Of a stretch of 62,615 nt of DNA, positions 26,208-35,300 are shown in pieces (position 1 is the first letter of the stretch; every line of letters begins with the position of its first letter). The stretch lies in the NCBI GenBank assembly GCA_964617625.1, contig CAZTZL010000008.1, positions 1 through 62,615 on the forward strand. The letters are read 5' to 3'. A model generated the notes under the pieces. The model saw only the letters and a list, made by a program, of their open reading frames with translations. It did not search any database and was not told the DNA's origin. The position numbers and the translations under genes are program-made. The stretch comes from CAZTZL01 sp964617625. GTDB lineage: Bacteria > Zhuqueibacterota > QNDG01 > DSAB01.

Positions 26208-27607
26208 CCGTCCATCTAAAAAATATCCTCTTTCTTTATTCAGGAGACGCTTTTAGCCGTTTTGTCGGAATGGCAGCGGTCGCTTATCTGGCGCGGATTC
26301 TCGGCCCTTCGGATTTTGGAACGATCAGTATCGGCCTCGCGGTACTATCCTATGGAGTAATTGTGGGAAACAGCGGACTTTCAGTATTGGGTACCAGAAA
26401 AGTGGCGGCAAACGCTGAAGATGTCGGACAGCTAACAGTGAATATTCTCAGCTCCCGTCTGTTTCTTTCCGTTATGGCTTATACTGCAGGTGTTATCATT
26501 GCGAAAACTTTTATTGCGTCAATCCCTCTATCTCGTTTAACGATTATTTATCTGGCAGGTGTTTTCCCTGCAGCCTTTCTCCTGGACTGGTTTTTTCAAG
26601 GAACTCAAAAATTGAAAATTGTTGCCGGCGGACAATTGGCGGGAATGGTCTGCTATCTTTTGTTTGTCCTGGCATTTGTAAAAACTCCGGAAAACATTGT
26701 ATGGGTCGCATGGGCATGGGTCGCCGGCATGCTGGTCAATACGATTTTTTTATGGATAAAATTTAAATACAAAAATGTTACCCTTTATTTTCTGCGAAAT
26801 CGGTTGAATGTGCTTTCCTTATTGAAAGAAGCTTTTCCTCTCGGAATTGCGGCGATCATCGCACAGTTCGTGACACAATTCCCGGTTATTTATCTGGGTT
26901 TGGTGGCGACGCGAGCGGATGTCGGATTGTTCAGCGCAGGATTAAAATTTGTCTTTTTTCTGTTGATCTTTGACCGAATATTTTATGCTGTTTTTTTTCC
27001 GAACATCAGCCGTTGTTTTCGTCAATTTCCTGAAAAACTGGAAGAGAATGTTAATCATGTATTAAAACTCACCACAGCATTTGTACTTGTGGTCAGTATG
27101 GTTGCTGTATTAAGCGGAAATTTCCTGGTTCTGTTGATTTATGGAAAAGCTTTTAGCGGCGCTGTTCCGATCTTTCAGATCATGTCCGGTTTGTTTGTAT
27201 TGAAATTGATCAATTCTGTGTTTACTTTTACATTGATTGGAATCGAAAAGGAAAAGGTTTATACAAAAGCGCTTATCTGGGGATTGGGTACTTTTCTTCT
27301 GATGATCATCATTTTAACCAAGCCCATGGGATCAATCGGTGTGGTGTTTGCCTTGATCGGTTTTGAAATCGTTTCACTTATGATAATGGTTTTCGAGTTA
27401 AAACGTTATGTAATTCTGCATTTCACAAGAAGTGTGATGCTGCCTATTTTTGGAACACTGTGTTTTTTATGGATTCTGCTTTTTTATATTGAGATTGTTT
27501 TTTTTCTAAAATTAGCTGTTGCCTTTATAGCAGGTGTTCCCTTGATTGTTTGGCTGGGAGGAATCGGCTTGGATGATATCCGATATTTAAAAAGGATTTT
27601 TATTTGA
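26198..27607 (+). CDS. Polysaccharide flippase (Wzx/MOP superfamily)
   Basis: The protein has 469 residues with 12-14 predicted membrane helices. The start LFLYSGDAFSRFVGMAAVAYLARILGPSDFGTISIG is typical of Wzx/RfbX flippases, as are LDWFFQGTQKLKIVAGGQ, SAGLKFVFFLLIFDRIFYAVFFPNI and LVLLIYGKAFSG. Such proteins move lipid-linked repeat units across the inner membrane. Its start overlaps the GT4 gene, and its stop overlaps the TTG of the deacetylase gene (TTGA), so it is embedded in the glycan operon. No Wzy polymerase is clearly identified, although the membrane protein at 23711 could fill that role. Confidence 0.9.
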   Translation: MRLTVHLKNILFLYSGDAFSRFVGMAAVAYLARILGPSDFGTISIGLAVLSYGVIVGNSGLSVLGTRKVAANAEDVGQLTVNILSSRLFLSVMAYTAGVIIAKTFIASIPLSRLTIIYLAGVFPAAFLLDWFFQGTQKLKIVAGGQLAGMVCYLLFVLAFVKTPENIVWVAWAWVAGMLVNTIFLWIKFKYKNVTLYFLRNRLNVLSLLKEAFPLGIAAIIAQFVTQFPVIYLGLVATRADVGLFSAGLKFVFFLLIFDRIFYAVFFPNISRCFRQFPEKLEENVNHVLKLTTAFVLVVSMVAVLSGNFLVLLIYGKAFSGAVPIFQIMSGLFVLKLINSVFTFTLIGIEKEKVYTKALIWGLGTFLLMIIILTKPMGSIGVVFALIGFEIVSLMIMVFELKRYVILHFTRSVMLPIFGTLCFLWILLFYIEIVFFLKLAVAFIAGVPLIVWLGGIGLDDIRYLKRIFI

Positions 27608-29157
27608 GACTCATTGTCGGTATAACGGAAAAAACACCAGGATGGGAAATCGTCCTTGAACAGATCGGTGTACCCTGCCAGCATGTCAGTTCTGATAAAT
27701 CCATTCCAGAGGATGAATTTGTCGTATTGATCATTCCCGATTTGGAAAGAACACAGAACATAAAACACATTCTCGAATATCTCAATGACGGCGGATCGAT
27801 ACTCATTGAAGCAGACGCTGCAAAACGACTTCTTTCTCAGAAAGTAAGACGTATATATCTTAAAACCCTCTATGCTGAAGAGGGTCCGATTTTTTCTCAA
27901 TCCATCGGCTGTGATCTCTTCAATTGGGCACAAGTTGCTCAAACTGCCAGTCATTGTAAGAATCAAAATGGAAAGAATGTCATTGGTATTTTATCTTATG
28001 GGAAAGGCAATGCGGTTATTCTGCCTTCGGGATTGATTGCGTCATTACTTTCTACAGATGACAAACAAAAATTCTTTTATTCTGAATCTGGAGGGAGACT
28101 GCCATCGGAAAAAGTCTCAAAGGTATCCAAGGGAAGCATACGGCACATCATTCAAAACGTGTTGGCCCATCTTTATCATTGCCGTGGAGTTCCGTTCGTC
28201 CATTTATGGCATTTTCCCAACGGAGCGAAGAATGTGTTTTCCTTCCGGGTGGACACTGATTTTGGAACACAACAGGAGGTCGGAGAACTTTATTCTCTCT
28301 GTCAGAAAAACCGTATACCGGCAACCTGGTTTGTCGAAACAAGAACTCAAGCGAAATGGATCCGTTTATTTCGTGACATGAAAAATCAGGAAATCGGATA
28401 CCATTGTTATCGACACAGAATCTTTCCCGATGATCGAAAAAACAGAGAAAATATTATTCAGGGATTAAACATTCTTCGCAGCGAAGGAATTTATCCAAAG
28501 GGGTACGCAGCTCCGTATGGAGAATGGAATTCTTCTCTGGGAAAGATACTTCAGGAACAACAATTTGAGTATTCCTCTGAATTTGAACTGGACTATGATG
28601 ATCTTCCGTTTTATCCATATTTTAATAATTCTTTTTCAACGGTTTTACAAGTTCCGATTCATCCGGTTAGCATTGGAAACCTTCGCCGAGCCAGACAAAC
28701 GAAGGAACAATACATTTTATATTATAAGAGTGTTATCCGGGAGAAGCTGGACTCGGATAATCCTATATTGATCTATCACCATCCGGGACATCAAAATCTG
28801 GATGTTTTTCAGGAAATATTTCGTGAAATTCAAATGCAAAAGATACCATCGATGAGCATGGGAGAGTACAGCACATGGTGGAAACGCAGATCACGTATTG
28901 ACTGGACACCTGCATTTTATAATAACAAGCTGGTTTGTGATATTCAGAATCAGGATGAATCCGTTTATCTTAGAGCAATTTCACCCAAAAAGAAATCTGC
29001 TGTTTTCCCTTTTAAAAAAGTCATTGAAATAGACAAGCTTGCGTGGAAAGATCAGAATCGATCTTCTCCTGTTCGACTTGCCCACATCAGTAAATGGGAT
29101 TCCTGGCGCCTCTGGGTTTACAGAATGGAAAATATTTACGGGAAATTAAAATCATGA
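27604..29157 (+). CDS. Polysaccharide deacetylase (NodB-like) with N-terminal Rossmann-like domain
   Basis: The protein has 517 residues from a TTG overlapping the flippase stop. Residues ~1-160 look like a class I amidotransferase or ThuA-type fold (FVVLIIPDLERTQNIKHILEYLNDGGSILIEAD). Residues ~210-430 are a NodB domain: FSFRVDTDFGT (metal Asp and catalytic Asp), YHCYRHRIF (HxxxH metal site), YAAPYGEWN (motif 3) and ILIYHHPGHQ near the end. A ~90-residue tail without a family follows. It would remove N-acetyl or other acyl groups from a surface glycan. No signal peptide is seen, so it may act on cytoplasmic or lipid-linked precursors. Its stop overlaps the next GT start (ATGA). Confidence 0.8.
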   Translation: MRLIVGITEKTPGWEIVLEQIGVPCQHVSSDKSIPEDEFVVLIIPDLERTQNIKHILEYLNDGGSILIEADAAKRLLSQKVRRIYLKTLYAEEGPIFSQSIGCDLFNWAQVAQTASHCKNQNGKNVIGILSYGKGNAVILPSGLIASLLSTDDKQKFFYSESGGRLPSEKVSKVSKGSIRHIIQNVLAHLYHCRGVPFVHLWHFPNGAKNVFSFRVDTDFGTQQEVGELYSLCQKNRIPATWFVETRTQAKWIRLFRDMKNQEIGYHCYRHRIFPDDRKNRENIIQGLNILRSEGIYPKGYAAPYGEWNSSLGKILQEQQFEYSSEFELDYDDLPFYPYFNNSFSTVLQVPIHPVSIGNLRRARQTKEQYILYYKSVIREKLDSDNPILIYHHPGHQNLDVFQEIFREIQMQKIPSMSMGEYSTWWKRRSRIDWTPAFYNNKLVCDIQNQDESVYLRAISPKKKSAVFPFKKVIEIDKLAWKDQNRSSPVRLAHISKWDSWRLWVYRMENIYGKLKS

Positions 29158-30191
29158 AAATACAATTTGCGTGCTATCAATCTGTAATGTTTGTGCATGG
29201 CGGCCCGCATGTTGCCATTATCGAAACGAAAGCACATCTGGAACAAATGGGTGTTAAAGTCGAATATTTCAATATGTGGGATAAAAAAGAATCGATTCTC
29301 GATTGTGATCTCATTCAGTTGTTCGGAGCGAATCTAGGGAATTTCCACCTGGCGAGGGATTTAAAGAGTCGCAATACCAAATTTGCTGTGATGCCCGTTT
29401 TTTATTCACGCCATTCCGCTGGAGTGATCCGTTCCGCAAACGCGCTCTACCGCGGGATGAGAAAGATGATCCGGGGAATCTGGTGGGACTGGCATTTTCC
29501 CCGGGATATTTGCCAATGGGCCGAAGCTGTCATGCCGAATACGATTGCGGAGGCAAATTTAATTGAAAAAGGTTTGTGCGTACCAAAAGAGAAAATCCAT
29601 TGGATTCCGAACGGAGTATCTGAAAAATTTCTCTCGGCTGATCCGGAATTGTTCCAAAATAAATATGGAATCAAAGATTTTATTCTCAATGTGGGGCATA
29701 TCGGCCCCGACCGGAAGAATGTTCTTTCCCTGATTCGGGCACTGAGACGGATCGATCATCCTGCTGTGATTATCGGCCAAGTTGTTTCTTCCCGGGAAGC
29801 GGAGTTATGTTTGAAGGAAGCGAAGAAAAACAAAAACCTGATTCTCATCGACGGACTCGATCATGATTCTCCGCTGTTGACCTCGGCTTATGCGGCATGT
29901 AAGGTGTTTGCATTGCCGTCCAAATTTGAAACTCCGGGAATTGCAGCGCTCGAGGCCGGTCTTGCGGGAGCGAACATTGTGATTACGCCGCATGGCGGCA
30001 CGCGGGAGTATTTTGAAGATTGCGCGGAATATGTCAATCCATACTCGATTCAATCAATTCGAACAGGCATAGAGAAAGCCTTGAATATAAAAAACACAGA
30101 TTTGCTGAAGAAGCATATCCGTGAAAATTTTTTATGGAGCCGGGTCGCAGAAAAAATGTTGGATGTATACCAGATAATATTAGGCAAATAA
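29154..30191 (+). CDS. Glycosyltransferase family 4
   Basis: From ATG 29154, which overlaps the deacetylase stop, the protein has 345 residues; the longer frame from 29094 lies within that gene. The GT-B C-terminal half is clear: IHWIPNGVSEKF, FILNVGHIGPDRKNV, LIDGLDHDSPLLTSAYAACKVFALPS, then FETPGIAALEAGLAG (E-x7-E) and ITPHGGTREYF. The N-terminal acceptor half includes VMPNTIAEANLIEKG. It adds a sugar to the glycan built by this locus. Acceptor and donor cannot be told from sequence. Confidence 0.87.
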   Translation: MKIQFACYQSVMFVHGGPHVAIIETKAHLEQMGVKVEYFNMWDKKESILDCDLIQLFGANLGNFHLARDLKSRNTKFAVMPVFYSRHSAGVIRSANALYRGMRKMIRGIWWDWHFPRDICQWAEAVMPNTIAEANLIEKGLCVPKEKIHWIPNGVSEKFLSADPELFQNKYGIKDFILNVGHIGPDRKNVLSLIRALRRIDHPAVIIGQVVSSREAELCLKEAKKNKNLILIDGLDHDSPLLTSAYAACKVFALPSKFETPGIAALEAGLAGANIVITPHGGTREYFEDCAEYVNPYSIQSIRTGIEKALNIKNTDLLKKHIRENFLWSRVAEKMLDVYQIILGK

Positions 30192-30252
30192 TCGGCTGGT
30201 GAATCAGAAACCAAATTTTATGTAAATTTTACTTTATTTATCGGTTTTAGAT

Positions 30253-31158
30253 ATGGCACTGTTTGATATCGTCATTGCAACTTATAACAATCTGGATGAA
30301 TTGAAATCCTGCCTGGCAGGATTTGAGACACAGACGATGAAGGATTTTCGCCTGCTGATCTGTGTGGATGGTTCCACCGACGGAACACTGGAGTATTTAT
30401 CCGTTGCGCGTTATCCCTTTGTGTTTAAAGTGATCACCCATCCCGACGGGAAACAAAGAGGGAGAAATCCGGCACGGAATTTATCTCTTGAGCACATCTC
30501 GTCGAAATATATCATCATGTTCGATTCCGATATCCGTCCGTCACCTGATTTGTTAGAAAAGCATCTATTATTACTTGAAAATAAAAATTGCATTTCTCTG
30601 GGTGATGTCATTTATACCGATTCAAAGACAAATTATCTCTCCGACTATCTACAGCACCGGGGGAAGAACAAATATAAGAATGGTGATGAAATCCCGGCTT
30701 ACTATCTGATCACACAAAATGTCGCTTTTGAAAGCAAATATTTTATCAAGATCAAAGGGCAGGATGCCAGCATGGTCACCTATGGAGGCGGGGATACCGA
30801 ATTCGCCTACCGTCTGTGGAAGACATTTCATCTTCCCGTGATCTTCAATGCGTTAGCTGCCGGATATTCGGAATTGAATAAAGACTTGCCGATCTATTTT
30901 CGTCAGATGGAGGAATTTGGAAGCATCAATCTTCCTTATATTTATAAAAAATATCCTGAATTTACACAGCTCTTTCGATTTGATTGTCTGATTTCCCATT
31001 CCTTGCCTCATCGATTGCTCCGGTTGTTTTTACAAAATTGGCTTGCATGGGGAGCCCGTGCCATAGTCCCTTTGCTCCCCCGATTAATACGGCGGCAGGT
31101 TATTCATTATCTGGTTTTTTATCATATTTATTGTGGATATCGGGATTCTTCGAAATGA
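30253..31158 (+). CDS. Glycosyltransferase family 2 (GT-A)
   Basis: The protein has 301 residues. The GT2 start FDIVIATYNNLDELKSCLAGFETQ, LLICVDGSTDGTLEYL and the metal-binding IIMFDSDIRP (DxD) are clear; TYGGGDTEFAYRLWK holds the catalytic-base acidic motif (ED-like). The end is hydrophobic and aromatic (LFLQNWLAWGARAIVPLLPRLI), perhaps membrane-associated. It begins 61 bases past the preceding glycosyltransferase with no strong Shine-Dalgarno. Its stop overlaps the start of the sulfoxide reductase gene (ATGA). Confidence 0.88.
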   Translation: MALFDIVIATYNNLDELKSCLAGFETQTMKDFRLLICVDGSTDGTLEYLSVARYPFVFKVITHPDGKQRGRNPARNLSLEHISSKYIIMFDSDIRPSPDLLEKHLLLLENKNCISLGDVIYTDSKTNYLSDYLQHRGKNKYKNGDEIPAYYLITQNVAFESKYFIKIKGQDASMVTYGGGDTEFAYRLWKTFHLPVIFNALAAGYSELNKDLPIYFRQMEEFGSINLPYIYKKYPEFTQLFRFDCLISHSLPHRLLRLFLQNWLAWGARAIVPLLPRLIRRQVIHYLVFYHIYCGYRDSSK

Positions 31159-31450
31159 CCAAAACAGAAAAATACATAGCTGCAATTCGGGAAATTGAGA
31201 TCCGTCTCGAAAAGGGAGGAGATCTAATTGCAGATCTGTGTAATGTTGCTGCTGTTTTGAAAAAGCGTCTCGCATTTTTCTGGATTGGTTTTTATCTGTT
31301 AAAAAATAACCAACTGGTGTTGGGGCCGTTTCAGGGATCACCCGCCTGCGTGTTTCTCAAGATCGGGGAAGGTGTTTGCGGCACATGTGCGGATCAAAGG
31401 GATACTTTAATTGTTCCCGATGTTCATCAATTTCCGGGTCATGTGGCCTG
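31155..31450 (+). CDS. msrC: Free methionine-(R)-sulfoxide reductase, GAF domain (3' end lost in gap)
   Basis: 98 residues are visible before the N run; fMsr proteins are ~160 residues. The sequence matches the fMsr GAF domain: FFWIGFYLLKNNQLVLGPFQGSPACVFLKIGEGVCGTCADQ and VPDVHQFPGHVAC. The three redox-active Cys are present (SPAC, GVCG and HVAC). It repairs free oxidised methionine in the cytoplasm with thioredoxin. The ATG overlaps the stop of the GT2 gene; the longer frame from 30984 is inside that gene. The gene is cut by the assembly gap and is not a true truncation. Confidence 0.9.
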
Positions 31451-31550
31451 NNNNNNNNNNNNNNNNNNNNNNNNNNNNNNNNNNNNNNNNNNNNNNNNNN
31501 NNNNNNNNNNNNNNNNNNNNNNNNNNNNNNNNNNNNNNNNNNNNNNNNNN
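31451..31550. other. Assembly gap of 100 N
   Basis: Exactly 100 undetermined bases, the usual placeholder for a gap of unknown size. Genes on both sides run into it: msrC from the left and, on the other strand, an NlpC/P60 lipoprotein from the right. At least ~180 bases of msrC and a few dozen bases of the other gene must be missing. Adjacency across the gap is therefore only as good as the scaffolding. Confidence 0.99.
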
Positions 31551-31973
31551 AATGACACCTCTTCGGCTTGAAGTGTGAATAAAATTGCCGTGACCCAAAT
31601 AGACACCCACATGGTCAGGAATTCTATTTCGGTTATTATCAAAAAAAACAAGATCCCCGATTTCCAGAACACCCAGAGTAATGGCATATCCTTGTTGATA
31701 TAGTTCAGATGTATTGTGGGAAAGCGTTGTATCATAGACATCCATGTAAAGGCGGCAAACGAGTCCCGAACAGTCCATGCCAGCTTTGCTGGATCCTCCG
31801 AATCGGTAAGGTATACCCAGAAAGGTTTGTGAATGATGCCAGAGTTGTGATTGCTTTTTGGTTTTAAAACGGGGAGGAGGTGTGGTTATTGTATATGGAC
31901 CTGTGCAGGAGATACTGATTAATATACATGGGATAATGAATATGCTCTTTTTTATTTTCAAGATATTCTCCAT
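31551..31973 (-). CDS. NlpC/P60-family cell-wall hydrolase lipoprotein (3' end lost in gap)
   Basis: 141 residues are visible from ATG 31973. The start is a lipoprotein signal (KIKKSIFIIPCILISISC, lipobox at about residue 21), then a short proline-rich linker. The C40 peptidase domain begins with FLGIPYRFGGSSKAGMDCSGLVCRLY (catalytic Cys), then GDLVFFDNNRNRIPDHVGVYLGHGNFIHTS (catalytic His and the third polar residue). It would cut peptide cross-bridges of peptidoglycan from the envelope. The frame is open upstream to 32009, but the lipobox fits the ATG at 31973. The C-terminus runs into the gap. Confidence 0.9.
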
Positions 31974-32385
31974 AATACAATACTGATTTAATCTATAGAA
32001 TTTAAGCAATGAATTTGAAACGAGTCAAGAAAATTCTGATCAAATTGAAAATATTCTTTTATTATACATTGGCTTTGTAAATTAAAATAGTAGATTGCCA
32101 AACAATTTGAAAAGTGTTTTTACTAAAATGACTGGAATATTTTATAATTTTGAGAAAAGTATAGTTAAATCAAGCTGTGCTTTTATATTTTCCACTTGAT
32201 TGTTATATAATAAATATTTATAATTCCAGTAACATTTCTGGTTATTCACGCATATCAATCTTTTTGATAATATCTGTACATCGTTTTATTTGCTGTGCAA
32301 TTGTTATTCAACAATTGTTGTATAGTATTGTTTGCTTCTAACACTTTGGCATTTTTCATATCAAATTTTATAAGGGAGGCCAGGT
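31974..32385. other. AT-rich intergenic region between divergent genes
   Basis: This 412-base stretch has no credible coding frame on either strand. It is strongly AT-rich and must hold the start signals of the NlpC lipoprotein (minus) and the LRR protein (plus). The clear structure is the palindrome at 32298-32317. GGAGG lies before the ATG at 32386. Confidence 0.6.
32298..32326 (+). promoter_or_regulatory. Palindromic operator candidate abutting a -10-like box before the LRR gene
   Basis: CAATTGTT (32298-32305) and AACAATTG (32310-32317) form a perfect inverted repeat with a four-base centre. TATAGT, one base off the -10 consensus, lies at 32321-32326, 60 bases before the LRR start codon. 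A repressor on the palindrome would cover the -35 region. No good -35 hexamer is present, so an activator is also possible. Confidence 0.45.
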
Positions 32386-35300
32386 ATGAAACGATTCAGT
32401 ATGATCAGCATTTTAATGGTCGTTCTATTTTTGTATGTTTCGCTAACTTATTCCCAGGATTTGAGCAATCTTGAACTCATTGCCCATTATCCATTGAAAG
32501 GTACGGCCAACGATACAACCGGCAATAATGAGCCGATGGAACTGACGAATACACCATTTCAAGATGGAGGAATTTACTGCAACGGAAATTTTATCGGAAC
32601 TGATCCTGATTCTTGCGATGCGATAACAACGAATATATCAGATTTTGATTTTACATCTTTTGCAATAAGCGCCAAGTTTAAGGTGGATGAAATTAATACA
32701 AGAAGGCCGATCATTATGGGGGGAAGAGACTACAGATGGCTGGGACTATTTACCGACACGGATACGACAGTTGGTTTTGAATTTAATGGTTATTTTGATA
32801 CAGCATTAAATTCTGGAGTCAAATTTACTCTGGGTGAATGGCATGAGATTACCTCGACACATGACAGCACAGAAGGGATTGCGCGTTTATATTTAGATGG
32901 TACCCCAGTTGATAGTGCCACTGTCCAGTTTGATCATCACAATGATAATATTTTTAGAATTACTCATGGCGGTCTTGCTCTTACTTTTAAGGGAGTTCTC
33001 AAAGATTTAAAAATTTATTCGATGGTTGCTCCGCTTTCAGACTTCGAGAAGGACTCTCTCGCCCTGGTTGCATTATATAACAGCACGGACGGCGCCAATT
33101 GGACAGATAATACTAATTGGCTAACCGGGCCGGTGGATACATGGCAGGGGATTACTGTAATGGATGGACGTGTGAACCGTATTAATCTGCCGAACAATAA
33201 TTTAAATGGTCCCATTCCGATTGAAATTGGTAATCTGGACAGTCTTCAATCTTTGTATTTGAATCAAAACAGTCTTTCGGGTGCGATTCCGTTTGAAATC
33301 GGGAACTGTCTTCATCTTCAAATAATCTACTTACAGTCAAACCAATTGAGCGGTTCGATTCCGTCTGAAATCGGGAACCTAAGTCGTTTGACTAAACTCT
33401 ATTTAAATTATAATCAGCTGATCGGATCCATCCCAACAGAAATCGGAAACCTTGTGAACCTGGAAACTTTATCTCTGAATGACAATCAGATTGCAGGATC
33501 CATCCCGCCCCAATTGGGGGATCTGACAGTGATGAAGACATTGTCCCTGGAGCGTAATCAGTTAACGGGTTCAATTCCTGCGGAACTCGGGTTGTTGGCA
33601 TCGCTGAATGCCCTTCAATTAACCAGCAATCAAATTTTAGGAACAGTCCCTGCTGAGTTAGGTAATTTAGCCAGTCTGACCATATTGGAGCTTGGCTATA
33701 ATCAGTTAACAGGATCTATTCCGAATGAAATAGGCAAGCTGACACAATTGACGAGAATTATGGTTAATAACAATAATCTGTCAGGAATCCTCCCGGATAC
33801 AATATGGAGTTTGACGGATCTTACTGCATTAAGGCTTGAAAAAAATAGATTTGAAGGGATTATTCCAGCCAATGTATCTAATCTTGTGAATCTGGAGCTG
33901 TTTTGGCTTTATGATAATCAATTGACAGAGCTGCCGGATCTTTCCTCAATTGCAGCTTTAACAAATCTTAAAATTCAAAACAATTTATTCACATTCGAAG
34001 ATATTGAACCCAACATCAATGTTCCGACGTTTACTTATTCACCTCAGGACAGTGTGGGAGAAGCACAGGATACGACCGTTACTGAGGGAGCCAGTTTAAC
34101 ACTTTCGGTTGTTGTTGGTGGAGCAAACAATCAGTATCAATGGATCAAAGATGGTTCTGCCGTTACAGGCGCAGTGAGCAACGATTACACAATCGATCCG
34201 GTGAATTTCAGTGATGCAGGTATGTATACATGTAATATCACCAATACAGTTGCTATAGATCTCACATTAAACAGCCATCCGTTTCAGGTTCATGTTGAAC
34301 CAATAAGTATCGAGCAGGATTCCCTTGCCCTGGTTGCTCTTTATGACAGCACGGACGGCACCAACTGGACAGATAATACGAACTGGCTCTCCGGACCGGT
34401 TTCAACCTGGTATGGGATAACAGTTGATAATGACCGTGTTAAACAGATCGATCTGACAAGAAATAATTTGGTTGGAGTCATTCCTCCTGAGATTGGAGAT
34501 CTTACTGCTGTTACTAATTTATATCTTAATGAAAATAAACTATCTGGATCCATTCCTCCGGAAATGGGTAATTTAACTCTCTGTGAACGTCTCTACCTTA
34601 CCAACAATCAACTCACAGGTGCGATACCACCTGAAATCGGGAATTTGGCCAGTGTAGAATATCTTTATATGGGTAATAATCAGTTCATAGGTTTAATACC
34701 TCCTGAGATTGGCGATCTCTCCAATTTATCTGATTTTTATCTGTATGGCTGCCAATTGACAGGTTCGATTCCACCTGAAATTTGTAATTGTAAAAATTTG
34801 GTAGGATTGTATCTTTATAGTAATCAGCTTACAGGTTCCATTCCACCAGAAATTGGCAATTTGACGAATTTAATGTTTTTAAGCTTGCAGGAAAATCAGC
34901 TTACTGGTTCTATCCCTTCAGAGATAGGGAACATGAAGGAGCTGAGAAGATTCAGTTTCCATACCAATCAACTCTCAGGATCCATCCCATCAGAGATTGG
35001 GAATCTAACGAAATTAGCGTACTTATTCATCCATCACAATCAGCTAACCGGTGCGGTTCCTGAGCAAATCATCAATGCAACTAAACTAGAACAGATACAT
35101 ATTAATCATAATCAGCTTGATACTTTGCCCGATCTTTCTTCTTTGACCTCATTAAATACGCTGAATATTTACAATAACAAATTTACATTCGAAGATATTG
35201 AACCCAACATCAATGTTCCGACGTTTACTTATTCACCTCAGGATAGTGTGGGGGAAGCACAGGATACAACTGTTACGGAAGGTGAAAGCCTGAATCTCTC

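Noticed and set aside
30984..31154. Longer start of the sulfoxide reductase gene
   Set aside because: It runs inside the GT2 gene in another frame; the ATG at 31155 matches the fMsr start and overlaps the GT2 stop.
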